A stretch of DNA of 64,000 nucleotides, taken from contig NC_134415.1 of assembly GCF_030867145.1 (NCBI RefSeq), positions 16,718,417 to 16,782,416 on the forward strand, given 5' to 3'. A program made the position numbers and the translations under genes. Position 1 is the stretch's first letter. Every line of letters begins with the position of its first letter. Origin of the DNA: Opisthocomus hoazin (taxonomy: Eukaryota > Chordata > Aves > Opisthocomiformes > Opisthocomidae). The notes under the pieces were generated by a model that was not told the DNA's origin, searched no databases, and worked only from the letters and a program-made list of their open reading frames with translations. This document shows positions 50,907 through 62,465 of this stretch, in pieces.

Positions 50907-53900
50907 GGTAGCTGGAACTTGATGGCTTGCTTTCTTTAGGATATCTGTGGCCGATCATCCTCTGCTGTCAATTAGAGCCCCTTTAAGGATAGGTGACTTC
51001 ACCTGCAGCTTGACTGTCTCTTATTCCCAGCTTGCTCTCTCAAGAGCTGTGTAGAGCTTGCATACAGAGAGGAGCCCTGTGGAGGTGAAGAGCTTGTCTT
51101 CTTCGCTGCTGAAAAGGACGTGTTTCCTTAACCTCAGCATAATTAATGGGCTTATGCTATCCCAAAGGATAATGGTGGTAAAGACCAGGCATTGCAGTTT
51201 TACAGGAGCAACTACAGGGGATGTAGTGCTAGTCTGGGCAAGCTGACCTTGTGATAAAACTGAAGTGCTGGGCCTTGGCTGCATTTGTCCCTTGGGACAA
51301 TTTATACTTGTTATTAGCTCCAGCTGAAGAGCAACATTGATGCTAGCAATGATGACAAATGTGGAAGGAGATGGTTGGTGAGAGCTCTGACTCTGCCCAG
51401 AGGAGGGGCTGTGTCTGAGGGAAGAGCTGGGGCAACCCTGCCTGATCTCGGATGAGGAGTCTGTGGTGACCCGAGGAGATACAGCACAGCGTACGCAGAA
51501 GGAGAAGCAGCGCAGCCTGTGACTGCTGGTGACAGGCAGCCTCCTCATGTCCAGCCTGTAGGGCAGGGGGTGGAGGCGTGGGTCCCCTCTGCTGTAGTTA
51601 GGATCCCACTGTTTGAAGGACTGACTGGAGCCCCAGTGAATGGGGAGAGAAGAGCGGCAGCCAGTTGCGTGCTTAATGCAGGTCACCAGTGAAAGATGGG
51701 TGGGTGGATCTGTTTGTTTTCCCTAAGATGGATTAAACCGTATTGTATTTCTGTGACTGAACTCTCAGAATAAAATCTCTCAGCAGTTCAGTGGTGCTGA
51801 AGACTAAGAGAATCATTAAAAAAAACAAGGCTTAAAAAAACACCCAACAAAAGAAAAAAGAAAAGAAAAAAAAACCAAAAACGAGGCAAACAGGGGCAGA
51901 TTAACTACTGGGCCATGCCACAAAAAAGAGAGAAGATGCTCCAGGGTTACATTCTGCTTCAGGAGCCATGCTGCTCTGTTGTTTACAGAGCTGAGACAAG
52001 TTTTGTGCCTGTTCCTGCCTTTGGCTCAGCCTCTGAATCTGCTAGGCCCAAAGCATGTTTTTGAAAAGTCTCCTTTCCTTGTTCTGCCTTTGCAGCCTGT
52101 TGAAACGACTGCTGCCGGTGTGTAGGTGTGGGTGCTCTAAAACTCCACGTCGTGCCTGAGTGCAGAGGCTGAGTGGAAGCTGATGGTGAATGCTTGATGT
52201 GGTCTCCAGAGCAGGCGATGGCTGTGACTTGGGTAAAGTGGGAGGCGTCTGTGCCTGGTAGGAATCCTGCTTTGCAACATCACTTGTAACCTCTACGAAG
52301 GGAAAGTGGAAGGAGGTGATCACCTTTGGGAAAAGGCTGTGAACTCCTTTCTCTTTTCTCCCTTTGGATGGATAGGTTTATTCCTCTAACACCACTTCTG
52401 TTTCTCTCAGTGCTACACTGCTTTTCCCTACCAGCTCATAATGAGCTATTCCTCGTTGTAGGTGAAGCGAGGATCAGGCAGCTTGGTTGAAGAATGACCC
52501 ACTGCTATCCTCACACAATGCCAGAGCCTGTAATTTTACTTCATTATACTGACTGCTGTCTGTATTCAGTGCCGTAGAGATCATAAAATATTTCTGTGCT
52601 AGATCTTCTCTGATGAATAGCACAGAGGATGGCTCAAGTTTCCATGGCAATGCTTCTGAATGTGCTTCTGTCACCGAAGAAAAGAGGGACTTTCAGTTGA
52701 TTAAGATTTGAGGGTTTTGTCTGAGAATGGGGATGGTGGTGAGACTGCATGTTAGTTGTTTGCTTGCCTTTGGGTGCTGCCTCTGACTGATAAATAATCT
52801 GGAGAAAGAGGAAGCTGACATTTGGTTAATGGCAGAGATGGACTGTGTCGTGCAAACTACAGCTGGACTCCTGGACATGCTGAACTGTTCAGCTACAGAT
52901 GCAGCTGCACAATCACCCAACAGTTAAGCCTGTACCATTCTCTGCCTCTCTCATCTGACCATCTGCTAGGGAAAAGCTAATTAAACCAAAACGATTCTTG
53001 CTGGGATTAAACCCCAGCAGCAGAGAGAATTGAGTATAGTACAAATATTGTTCTACTACTGGATCAGGGTTGCTGCTTTATTTGTACTTATAAAGAATTG
53101 CAGGCTATTCAACCCAGTTGCTATCAGGTAGGTGTTTAGCTCATGCACACTTTCCTTCTCTTTCCTATCCCAGATCACTCCTATTTTAGGTGCAAGAAAT
53201 AAGGCTGTGTCTTGCTGAGTTTTCCTACAGTTTGTTTCTTATGACAGCTGAGGTTATTTTTCTTTTACGTGGAATTTCATGCAAAAACAGTGCACAGATC
53301 ATTTTTTTTTTCTCCTAGCACCTCAGTTTCTTTACTTATGGAATGGAAATTGTTCCTGCCTTTCTCATTGCATGTATGGTGAGCATGAATCCTAGAGTTG
53401 GTGTGGGGCTACGTAACGTTGTAACTGTTAGAAGCTACCAGCGTGAATCTGAGACTTGCAACCAGTTTATTGCAAAAATGTGCCTGCAGCCCTTTGAGAG
53501 TTGGAATTTAAATCTTGTAAAATAGAAAATGTGAAAGTGTGGTTCCCTCAGCAACTGAACTCTTGTGTGTACCTACAGTCCATGCTGACATGTGATCAGG
53601 GCTGCAAAATAGCTCTTTCAAAAAAATGATAAACTAAATGGACTTACAACTCCGTTTGATTTCATGGCCGCTGCTGGTACTCGGCAGACGTGATAGCTCA
53701 CCATGTTGTTCAGGGTTGTGGCACAGTTTAGTTTCTGAAGGACAGTGAGGGATTTAGTTCTCTGCAAGTGGCTCTGAGAGGACTCTCGCTATTGTCTTTC
53801 CGTGCTGAATGTGGAAAACTTGTTGCACTGGAGATAAAGCTAGTTCTGCATAGCTCAGACAGCAGTAGAAGACAGCAGTGATGAGAGGGTGGTGGTTGCG

Positions 53901-56900
53901 TTGCTGGAGTGGATGTGAGGAAGGTTGGAGTGAGCTTGAATAGACCCAGTTGAAGAAGTAGGTAGAGATGAAAGTGAGAGTACCAAAAGAATGACAATAA
54001 AGTCTTAATTAAAAATGAAGTCTTGATATTCAGGAGGAACTCAGATAGTTTTGAATGAGGAATGGAAAAAAACCCCAGTCATTTTGGAGGTGCTGTAATT
54101 TAGTTTTGACAGGTATGTTTCAAGGGGGAATGCCCTGGGAAATGAGGAGATGTGAGGTGATCTTAGAGTGTGGGTTGTTTTGTGTATGTGCTTACGCCAC
54201 GGTTAGCAAGAGAACTTTATGTTTTTGGGGGAAGAGGGGCAGTAGTAAGACCATGCCTGGAGGCAGTTAGATAACGTGCTGGAACTCCACACTCCAGTCT
54301 GCTCAGATAAGCTGGTGGTGAGCCATACACTTAGGAATGAGAGAGCCAGGAACATTGCCTTCCCGGTGTCTGAGCTGCTCCAGGTATGTTGGACATCAGC
54401 AAACACAAGCTGCGTGGGTGTGTGGAAAGCAGGGTACAGCACAAGTATTTGTGATCACCCTTCGCCTCTTGCTTGGGGAGAGTAGAGACAATGTTATGCC
54501 ATGCCAGTCTGAGCATTATTATGATATTTAGTTGGAATAGATGTAGTAAAACTTTCGAGTCATAAATGTCAACGCCTTTAATAAGTTAATATAACTTGTG
54601 TAGTGTGGTTAGCTTATAATGATTCTGAGAGAGAGATGCCACTCTGGGTTTTTTGTGAGGGAAAAATAACAAAGCCCAGCAAAACCTTTGGAAGCAGAAA
54701 AGGACAAAAAAGGGTTAACTTCAGTATTGGTAAGGATTTTGCCATTACAGGGAAGTTGTACTGATTTAACTTAATCAGATTAGAAACAGCTGTGATTGTA
54801 TTAGTGCAGCACTCTTGTATAGGCATCCTTAATTTAGTTTGTCTTGTATCTATCTATTTAACTTAAGTTGATTCAATGTAAAGTGCTCTTAAACTGAATT
54901 AAGAACATTTACCCAGGAGGGTTTTACCACTTTACATTATTTTCTAAGTCAATTCAATTTAGTACAGTGTATGTGTAGACAAGACCTTGGGGAAAAAGCT
55001 GATCCTTTTTATTACTCACTGAACAGTATGTCATGTTTGGCTGCAGCCGTGTGATTGTGGAATGAAAGAGCCTGTTGTAGTGCGTGTTGGTGGAGGATGG
55101 GCAAACTGATCATTGCAAGCCTTTGTACAACTTGGTCATTCTTAGCCATAGTGTTAAATTGAAGTAGAATGCTTCTCTGTATAAATCAGGCTTTTTCCTG
55201 TCTAGTATAGGTGCGAGACCCCTGAAATGTTATCTTAAGGTTCCTCCTCAGCCTGCAAATAAAAGCTCCTGCAGACCTGGTTCGTGTGCTGTGTATGCAG
55301 CAAAAGCAACATTTCAAAACCTTTGTGAATGTTTAATGTTTAAAAAGATTCAGATGGCTCACCAGGTTTGACCTGGACTTTTCTACAGCTGGGCAGAGCT
55401 TGAGAGAAATTGCACCCAGTTTTGATGCTGTTTATTGGTCACTGTCTCCCCCCCAATATGTTCCTCACTATGTATGGTGACTTCCACACATACAAAAAAC
55501 TCATGGCCAAGGAAGAAGTTACTACGGAAGTACTGCAGATGTCAGTTCTCTTTCTTGTTGAAAAGGATAAATGTAGTCAATACGTCTTGCGTTTTCTGCT
55601 TGCAGATGAAGGCTCTATGGGAACAATACAGGCATGTGAATTACTCCGCAAGCGTGGTTGTAGCAATAGCATTTCAGAGTAAAGCCGGCTGCTGAAAACA
55701 GCTGTTTCATTTCTCGAAATTTGCTTTTGCCAGCACCTGCAAGCATCAGGGCTGGACTTAATGCCTCCTCAACATTGCAGATGCTCTTGTAGACTGGGTC
55801 ACTGCAACAACTTGCCCATCTGTCCTCTGTAAATAATGCAAATAACGTGCTCTGCTCCATTGTCCGGCTGTGTGGATACTGCATAGTGTGTTGGCCATCT
55901 GTGCATCACTGCGGCTCATAGACAGAGGGAAAGTTTTGGAAAGCGTATTGAGGCAAGTATGTAGGTTGCAGTAGTGGAGCATTGTCTGGCATTGCTGTAT
56001 TCTTTGCTAGAGGGATGGCTCGGTGACATTCAGTCCTTGGCACTGAGGAGCTGGAGACTTTAGTTTTCGCAGAACTTCTGAAACCAAAGGCTAAAACAAG
56101 AGGACTGCTGGTATTAATTGCTGGGGGTTGCATGAGACTTAGGGAATACTTAAAGGGGCTGAGAGCCCACTTCTCAGTGGTGGAAGAATTTAAGCTGTTC
56201 CTACCTTGTCCTAATTAAATGCCTTTTGATTTTATGCTCTAGGAGGGTAATGTATGATTCCCCCCCCTCTTTGCTTTATAGAGCACAAGAGCTGATGGAG
56301 GTCTGGGAAGGGAATTCCGACATGTAGATTTTCTACAGAAATGTTCACCCACTCCCCCCTCCTCTTCTCTTCAAAAGTTTGCTTGCTGTAGCTGTTCCCT
56401 AGCTTGTGTTTGAGAAAGTTCAAGGCCATGGCTCCCAAATTTCCCTCATGATCTATGAGCTTTTAGCCAGATACATGTTGTTAGAGTATCAAGATTTGTT
56501 TTTTCTAGTAGGACCCAGATGGTTATTTTCAGGAACTTTTGAGGCTTCTCCTGATCTCCATGAGTTGTTTTCTAATGGCCTGGTATGCATCTCTAAATAT
56601 CTGAGAAACATGCTCCAAAAGTCTACCCATGGAAGAGCTTAAAAGAACACAGGTAAGAAGACAGAGTGGGGAAGGGCATGTAACCCAAGGTGCAAAGATG
56701 AAGCGGCTCTGGAAGTTTGTAGTGTAAACCACCTGGTGAGAGTTGAAAAGATCATGAACAAACTAAAGAGATCAAACCAACAGGATCACTGAACAAACTA
56801 AACAGGCTTCTGGTTTGTCAGTGGTTCTGGATGAGAAGCTGTCATTAGCCCCCAGTGTAGCTGTCAGTGCTAAAGGTAACCTGGCAAATGACCTTTTGCC

Positions 56901-58122
56901 AAGCTGGTTCTTGTGCAATTTCAGATGTAGCCATTAAAAGTGGTTCTATGCTTTTATATGCATTAGAAAGCGAGCGTTCATTTCCTGTCAAAATCTCCCC
57001 TGGGTATTTTTATTCTCCATTAACATTCCTTCTGGGGATTGGATTCAGGTCCTTTGCTTCCTGTCCTGTTCCTGTTCAGATGTTAATCAGCTGTTGCGTT
57101 CTATTCCTGTTACGTGTTAGCGATGTTAGTGTTTCTTGGGCAATGCTGATCTGTCCTGGCTTTTATAAAACGGTGGGGGAAGCTAACTTACTCTTAAGAC
57201 AGCTAAGAGAGTAGATAATAAAATGCATACTTAAGGATATGGGGTGCAGCTGAATTGGGGGGACTGGGATCTTTCTGTTATGGCAGGAGGGAGCAGGACT
57301 GTAAGGAAAGTGCAGTTCTCATTACTTTTAAGAGACTTCCGCGGGTTGCAGTGGGTATGACAGACACATGTATGTCCGGTGGTGTTTACATTCAACAAGA
57401 ACTATGTAAGACTGTAGAGTCTAGGGATTTCATTTTCTTTGGAAATATGCTAGGTGTTAAGTAGGGCTTGTTAGATGGCCTGTTGTTCAACAGCTAGCCT
57501 GATCCCTTTCTCTTGATAGCTCTTGGAATTGTTCCCGTGCAGGGAACAGAGGTTTCTGCCTAACAGTCAAGGTTAATTGGTATGGAAAAGCAGGAATGAG
57601 CAATAATCCTCCCGAAACTCGATTTTAATCCAGGAGTCACTATAATGCTGTTACTCAGATCTGAATCATGAGCATTAATGTACAAGCAGAGCTGAGATGC
57701 AAGTTTCTGCACTGGGAGCTGTCATCCTTTTATTTTAAAATGAACCTCAAAGTAGCCAGCAGCAGAATGGATCTGAATGTATTTTTAATTGAGATGCCTC
57801 CTCTGAATGAAAAGATCTCACTCATTAAATGTTAAAGTGTCCTTTAATAACCTTGCAGTCATTTTTCATTGTACTCAGCACCACCAGTCTGCAGGTGCTG
57901 CTTTTAACTTCACACAGCTTGTTCTTCTGTCCTGGACAAGACCTCTTGATGGAGTTACTGCATCATCCATCTTGCTGATTAGTTGTCTTGATCAGGGTTA
58001 CTGCAGCAGCTTCTCACGTAGTCTAGCTTGAGATATGTGGAGGCTGAGGTTGCCTCTATCCATAAGCACAGGAAGGCAACTGGACAAAACTCTCTTGCTT
58101 TTGCTTCTCATCATGCTAGTGA
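50907..58122. other. Non-coding stretch before the solo LTR
   Basis: About 7 kb with no recognisable gene. The longest frame (221 codons, minus, 51686-51021) has low-complexity Ser-rich stretches and no recognisable domain or splice context. No other feature is supported apart from the A-rich tract. Confidence 0.55.
51817..51886 (+). repeat. A-rich low-complexity tract
   Basis: About 70 bp of A-rich sequence with AAAAG and AAAAC units. Possibly an old poly(A) tail or a simple repeat. Confidence 0.7.
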
Positions 58123-58574
58123 TGCCGTGAAAAGCCAGAATTGAAGACTCAATAGTTGGCCGACTATTAAGCAGGTATTCTTTATTGCGGCGCCGGGCAC
58201 ACGGGGGATCTCTCCTCCAAACGTGTGCACCGAAGAGACACAGTTACTAGGTATTTATGCTATGTGAACATACATATTCATTACATTTCCAAGAAATGTT
58301 TATCATAGTAATGGCTTTTCCGAGAATTCATTAATATATGGTAATGTCCGTCGCACATGTTTGTTTGGCGTCTCTCGGCAGGGGTCTTCAGATTGTCCTG
58401 CAGCCTCCTTATCTCTGTAGTTTGCATACCTGTTCTCCCAAGGCCCAGGCGCCTAAAGGGATTATTCAGGAGTCCCTTGTCTTGCAACCGTTGGAATTAT
58501 TCGCAAAGAACCAAGACTTGTTTCTGACCACCTGAAGTGATAACATCCCCTACATGTTACATTTACAGTTATCA
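58123..58574 (-). mobile_element. Solo LTR of an endogenous retrovirus, 452 bp
   Basis: Read on the minus strand it starts TGATAAC and ends CACGGCA, i.e. TG...CA. It holds a TATA-like GCATAAAT (58260-58253) and an AATAAA signal (58186-58181) about 70 nt further on, the spacing of a U3-R region, followed by a U5-like end. Both sides are flanked by the identical 7-mer CTAGTGA (58116-58122 and 58575-58581). No gag, pol or env sequence adjoins it, so it is a solo LTR left by LTR-LTR recombination. Class is undetermined: typical ERV duplications are 4-6 bp. Confidence 0.8.
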
Positions 58575-60750
58575 CTAGTGAAGAGATATTGTTGCCTCTT
58601 AAAGCAGGATGTGCCAGTGTCCTGTATTGCATATGTTTTCGGAGTACAGGTTGACCCAACCTGACTGAAAATTTTCGATTAGCTGTGGTGCCACATCAGA
58701 TATGTGGCACAGGACAGTAGCAGCAATTTTTTTACAGGAGTATTGCGTCTGGAGTGTTTTGGAGTACTCTGACTCAGTGGTAGCCAATGAATGTTTCTTC
58801 AGTGTTGCATTTAAAACAAATGTGGCTGTGATTGTCTTATGGAATGTATTTTCTTTGTCATACAAGTTTATCTTTTGGAATAAAGAGCAAGCTTAAAGAA
58901 ATTATACTTTTAAAAGGAAAAGGCTGGAGAGATGACACAACACCTGAAATAAGAAACTTTGCAACGTAATCGCCATATTTCTGTTGAGGAAGGGACACTG
59001 CTGAGCCTGAACACTGGTAAGCTGACTGTTTATCAGGTCAGAAAAAGCAACACAAGAGAAGGTGATGATGAGGAAAACTCTGCAAGTCCTCTGCCCCTTT
59101 GCAGGGAACGTTCAGCTGCAGCAGGCAGACAGAAACTGTGCATCCTAGAACCAAAGCTAAGTATTAGCTACCTCGGGCCTCAAGGGACTTGCTAAGTATC
59201 AGGAAGACAATAAGTGTCTACAGATGTCACTTTTTTTCCATCAGTGCTTTCACCTTTTGTCCAAAGGGTTCCTTTCTGGGCCCTTTTTTGTATGTATGGA
59301 CCTCCTGCTTGTTTCTGGACACAAAGTGATGCTAACAGAATGGGTGGTGGTGTGATTTTGCACGCATGCCAAGCGGCTGTTAGTTCTGTGGGCCCTGCAC
59401 AGAATAGTCTTAGGTAATTCTGTGTTAGATCACATCTGTTCTCGCGTGTGGTAAGTGCTTTGCCTCTCAGATCACACAGAGAACATACCTACTCTGCAAG
59501 TGGAGAGGGTGGATTTTACACTGAGGGATGCTCTCTGGTAATACCAGCTAGAGTCAAGCTTGCATACTGCCTGTGCAGCTGCACTAGGTCACTGTCACTG
59601 CAGTCACTCACTGTGAAGAGGAAAGAGTTTGTGTGTGTTTTGTCTTTGCGGGATGTGGAGGAATCCTCAGCTTTTTGCATTAACAAAGCAAACTGTTAGG
59701 TTTCCACTGCAGCCATCTGACCCTTTGTGTATTCGAGTCTGGTTGCCTGGAAGAGGTGATTAGTGCTGATGATGATCAGCATGAGCCCGAGCCTGGTAGC
59801 CCTCAATGAGCCATTACAATGAAGCTGTAACTGTCAGTGAACTTAGAAATGAGACTGGAACTACGGTGGGTAGTAGTTAGAAGACAGTAGAACTGGAGCT
59901 ACTGCAGACGACAGGCTGCTAGGAAGAGGACTGTAAATGTTAAGGAATGGTACTGATGAGAGATGGAAAGAGCAGATAAAAGGAACCAGGAGGTTAAGTT
60001 TCCTATTGTATTACAGTGCTAATTAAAATAGCTGAAGAGCTGCCTTCTGCTGTAGCTCCAGGCTAAAGCTGAGCTACTCCAGGGTAGTCAGAATGTGGAG
60101 TTGACAGCAAGCTTCTTCAGAGAGAGGCTTGTGAATAGCGTGGTGAGCAGAATTAGTGCTGCTTTCTATTTCTGGATATTACCTATATCCATTTCTGCTT
60201 TGGAGCACAAGGTCCGTCTGTTCTGCAGAGAGCCTCTGCTCTTCTCTGAACGGGAGGTATGGTGACTTGAGCCACCTTGGTATTCTCTCTGTGTGGTAGC
60301 AAAGGATCCCGGGTGTTGTAGGCAAGGAGGGCTTTAGCTGTGCTGTTCAGTGCAGGGAAGTCTGCAGAACAAAATTAGATTGGTGAGGGAGGGTGGTTGG
60401 AGCAGAGTGACAGAGAATGGATTCCTGGTGTTGGACAGAAATGCAGGTGGGGAAGCAGTGACCCCTGGAGCCATCTAGAAAAACCAGCTGCCTTTCAGAG
60501 GTCAGTTACTGGGCTGCACAGTCATCCTGCTCAGTGGAGACAGGGTTAAAAGACCCTCCTTTTCTGGGGCACAGTGAAGACAATGAGTTTATTTCGGGGT
60601 CCTGGCATTAGGTGGTAACTGGATGGTGCAGCAGTTTGCTGCCGACTCCTGCCCTGGCACCTGGCCGTGGGTTGCTCTGCGCATGCCTGGCTGTGTTCAT
60701 GTGTTGTGTGGATGGGTGACTGACACCAAGTTTCCTTTCTCGTGTTTCAG

Positions 60751-60845
60751 GAGCTGTTGGCCAGATGCTGCTGGATGCTGACAGGGGAAAGCTGATTGGG
60801 AGACAAGCAGCCAGAAATGTTTGGACACGTCGTCACTTTGGATCT
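60751..60845 (+). other. Candidate 5' exon with possible start codon
   Basis: 95 nt between the acceptor TTTCCTTTCTCGTGTTTCAG and the donor GGATCT|GTAAGT, the best-looking internal exon after 38 kb. One frame is open throughout (contains MLLDADRGKLIGRQAARNV); another has an ATG with G at -3 (MFGHVVTLDL, open to the donor). I recognise neither peptide. It could be a leader exon of the presumed TJAP1 transcript. Confidence 0.35.
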
Positions 60846-61250
60846 GTAAGTCCTTGTTTGAGGGAAAGTTGCCTGGAGGCATTGTGAATGTTTAGATGTC
60901 TCTGGAAATTCTCAGATCTTGAGGGTAGGTTTCAAATCCTGGTATCTTTTCCAGGTAGGTGAGAATGAGATGGCAGGTAGCATAGTTGCTGGCTCTGGGG
61001 TAGGAAGCAGGACAGTCCTGTTTGAGCCTGAGGAACTGTGTGCTGAGAGACAGGGAGGCCTTTGGCGTGTTCATTCTGAGCACCTCTACAATGGAAACGT
61101 GTGGATCTACGGGTGCAGCAGCTGCTGTCTGCTTGTCTGCCAGGCTGTGTGGCTGGTGGTTTTGCCTTGGTGCTGAACCAGCTTCTGCTGGGCGTTGGTG
61201 GAAAAGCAGATTCAAACTGTGCTGGCCTGGTCCCTTCCTGGAGGTGCACA

Positions 61251-61277
61251 TTCTCTCTCTCTCTCTTTCTCTTTCTC
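61251..61277 (+). repeat. (CT)n microsatellite
   Basis: TTCTCTCTCTCTCTCTTTCT run of simple CT repeats. Confidence 0.85.
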
Positions 61278-62411
61278 CGCCCATACTTTACAGCTTTGCC
61301 CTGCAGAGCAGTTGTGCTGTTGTGAAGCTGTTTTTTTCTGTGCTAGTCAAGACCCGACTAATAGCATTGTAGTAAGAAAAGGGGCCAGACAGCTTGTTGG
61401 GGCAGGGCCAGCACCAGGGCACCTTTTCAGTTTGTTTTGGCAAAGCTTGAGTTTGCGTGGTCCTGGTTGCCTGCCTGTTCCATTCACCTTCAATCTGGCT
61501 CTCCCCGTGTGCGTACAACTGCTCCACACCCTGCACTCCAGTCCTGCCTCAAGGCTGGGTGCCATTGTCAGGGAAAACAAAGCACAGCAGCAGAAGTGCA
61601 TCAGGGTAGGGAGGACTCCACTACAGTCTCTCGTGCCAGTGGCAGAGTGATGGCCATAGAACTACGATCCTACAGCTAGCTCCCAGATCAACACATTTCT
61701 CTTCTTGTAGTGATGGGTTCTCTGGGCTTTGAACAGAGAGGAAGGTTGTCTCTGAACTTGTGTTATATCCCTGGTTGGCTGGACACTATTTTCCAGAAGC
61801 CTGTTAGCAGGAAGGTAGAGCATGGTATGCCCTTTGCTGGAAGTCGGAGAGTAGCTTGCATCCCTTGTGGAGGTATGAGCTATCGCAGCTGTAGGCACAA
61901 AGACGTAGTGTTTTGGCTCAAACAAGAGTGATAATTGCCAGCTCATTTGTTAGGTGAGATGCACTGACTTAAAAGGACAAGTAAGGTAATTGTTAGCATT
62001 ATCAAGCTTCTGTACCAAAGGCTTAACAGTTAGCATCCCTAGCAAGGAAGATGAGCTGAGAGGGTCCGTCCCATTTCACAGGAGGTTTGTTTAGTCCTTT
62101 CTGGAACCAAGGTTCCCTTGAAGCGATTTCTTCGTGAATTTTGAGTTTGTGTGGTCCCAGTTGCCTGAGGGCCTTGGACATGTCCTTGTCAAGTGCCTGT
62201 CCAGCTCTTGCTGGGCTGTGTGGCCCAACTATCCTAAGCTAATTTCCTTTACTTTCAGAAGATCTGTTGTGGGTTGGGGCAGGTACCTGGAGTGAGATGA
62301 GCATCCAGTTGTCCTTGGGTATAAAAATTCTCTATTCTTTACATATTTATGTGGTGAGATTTCAAACTGGCTGTTTTGATGGGTGCTAAGCTACTTGTTT
62401 CTTTTCTTCAG

Positions 62412-62465
62412 GGCATCTGAGTGAGTGTCCCTGCTTCATGAGACTTCACATTTGAGCCCAGGCTG
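62412..62465 (+). other. Candidate small leader exon
   Basis: 54 nt between acceptor GTTTCTTTTCTTCAG and donor CAGGCTG|GTGAGT. It contains stops in the frames checked, so it could only be non-coding. Weak on its own; listed because it falls in line with the other candidates. Confidence 0.2.

Noticed and set aside
51021-51686. 221-codon open frame on - strand
   Set aside because: Longest frame in the gene-poor part, but no recognisable domain, no splice context and a length reachable by chance in 27 kb read in six frames.
58142-58561. Shorter LTR borders TGAAGA...TTACA
   Set aside because: They also give TG/CA ends, but no flanking duplication; the 58123-58574 borders give perfect 7-bp repeats.
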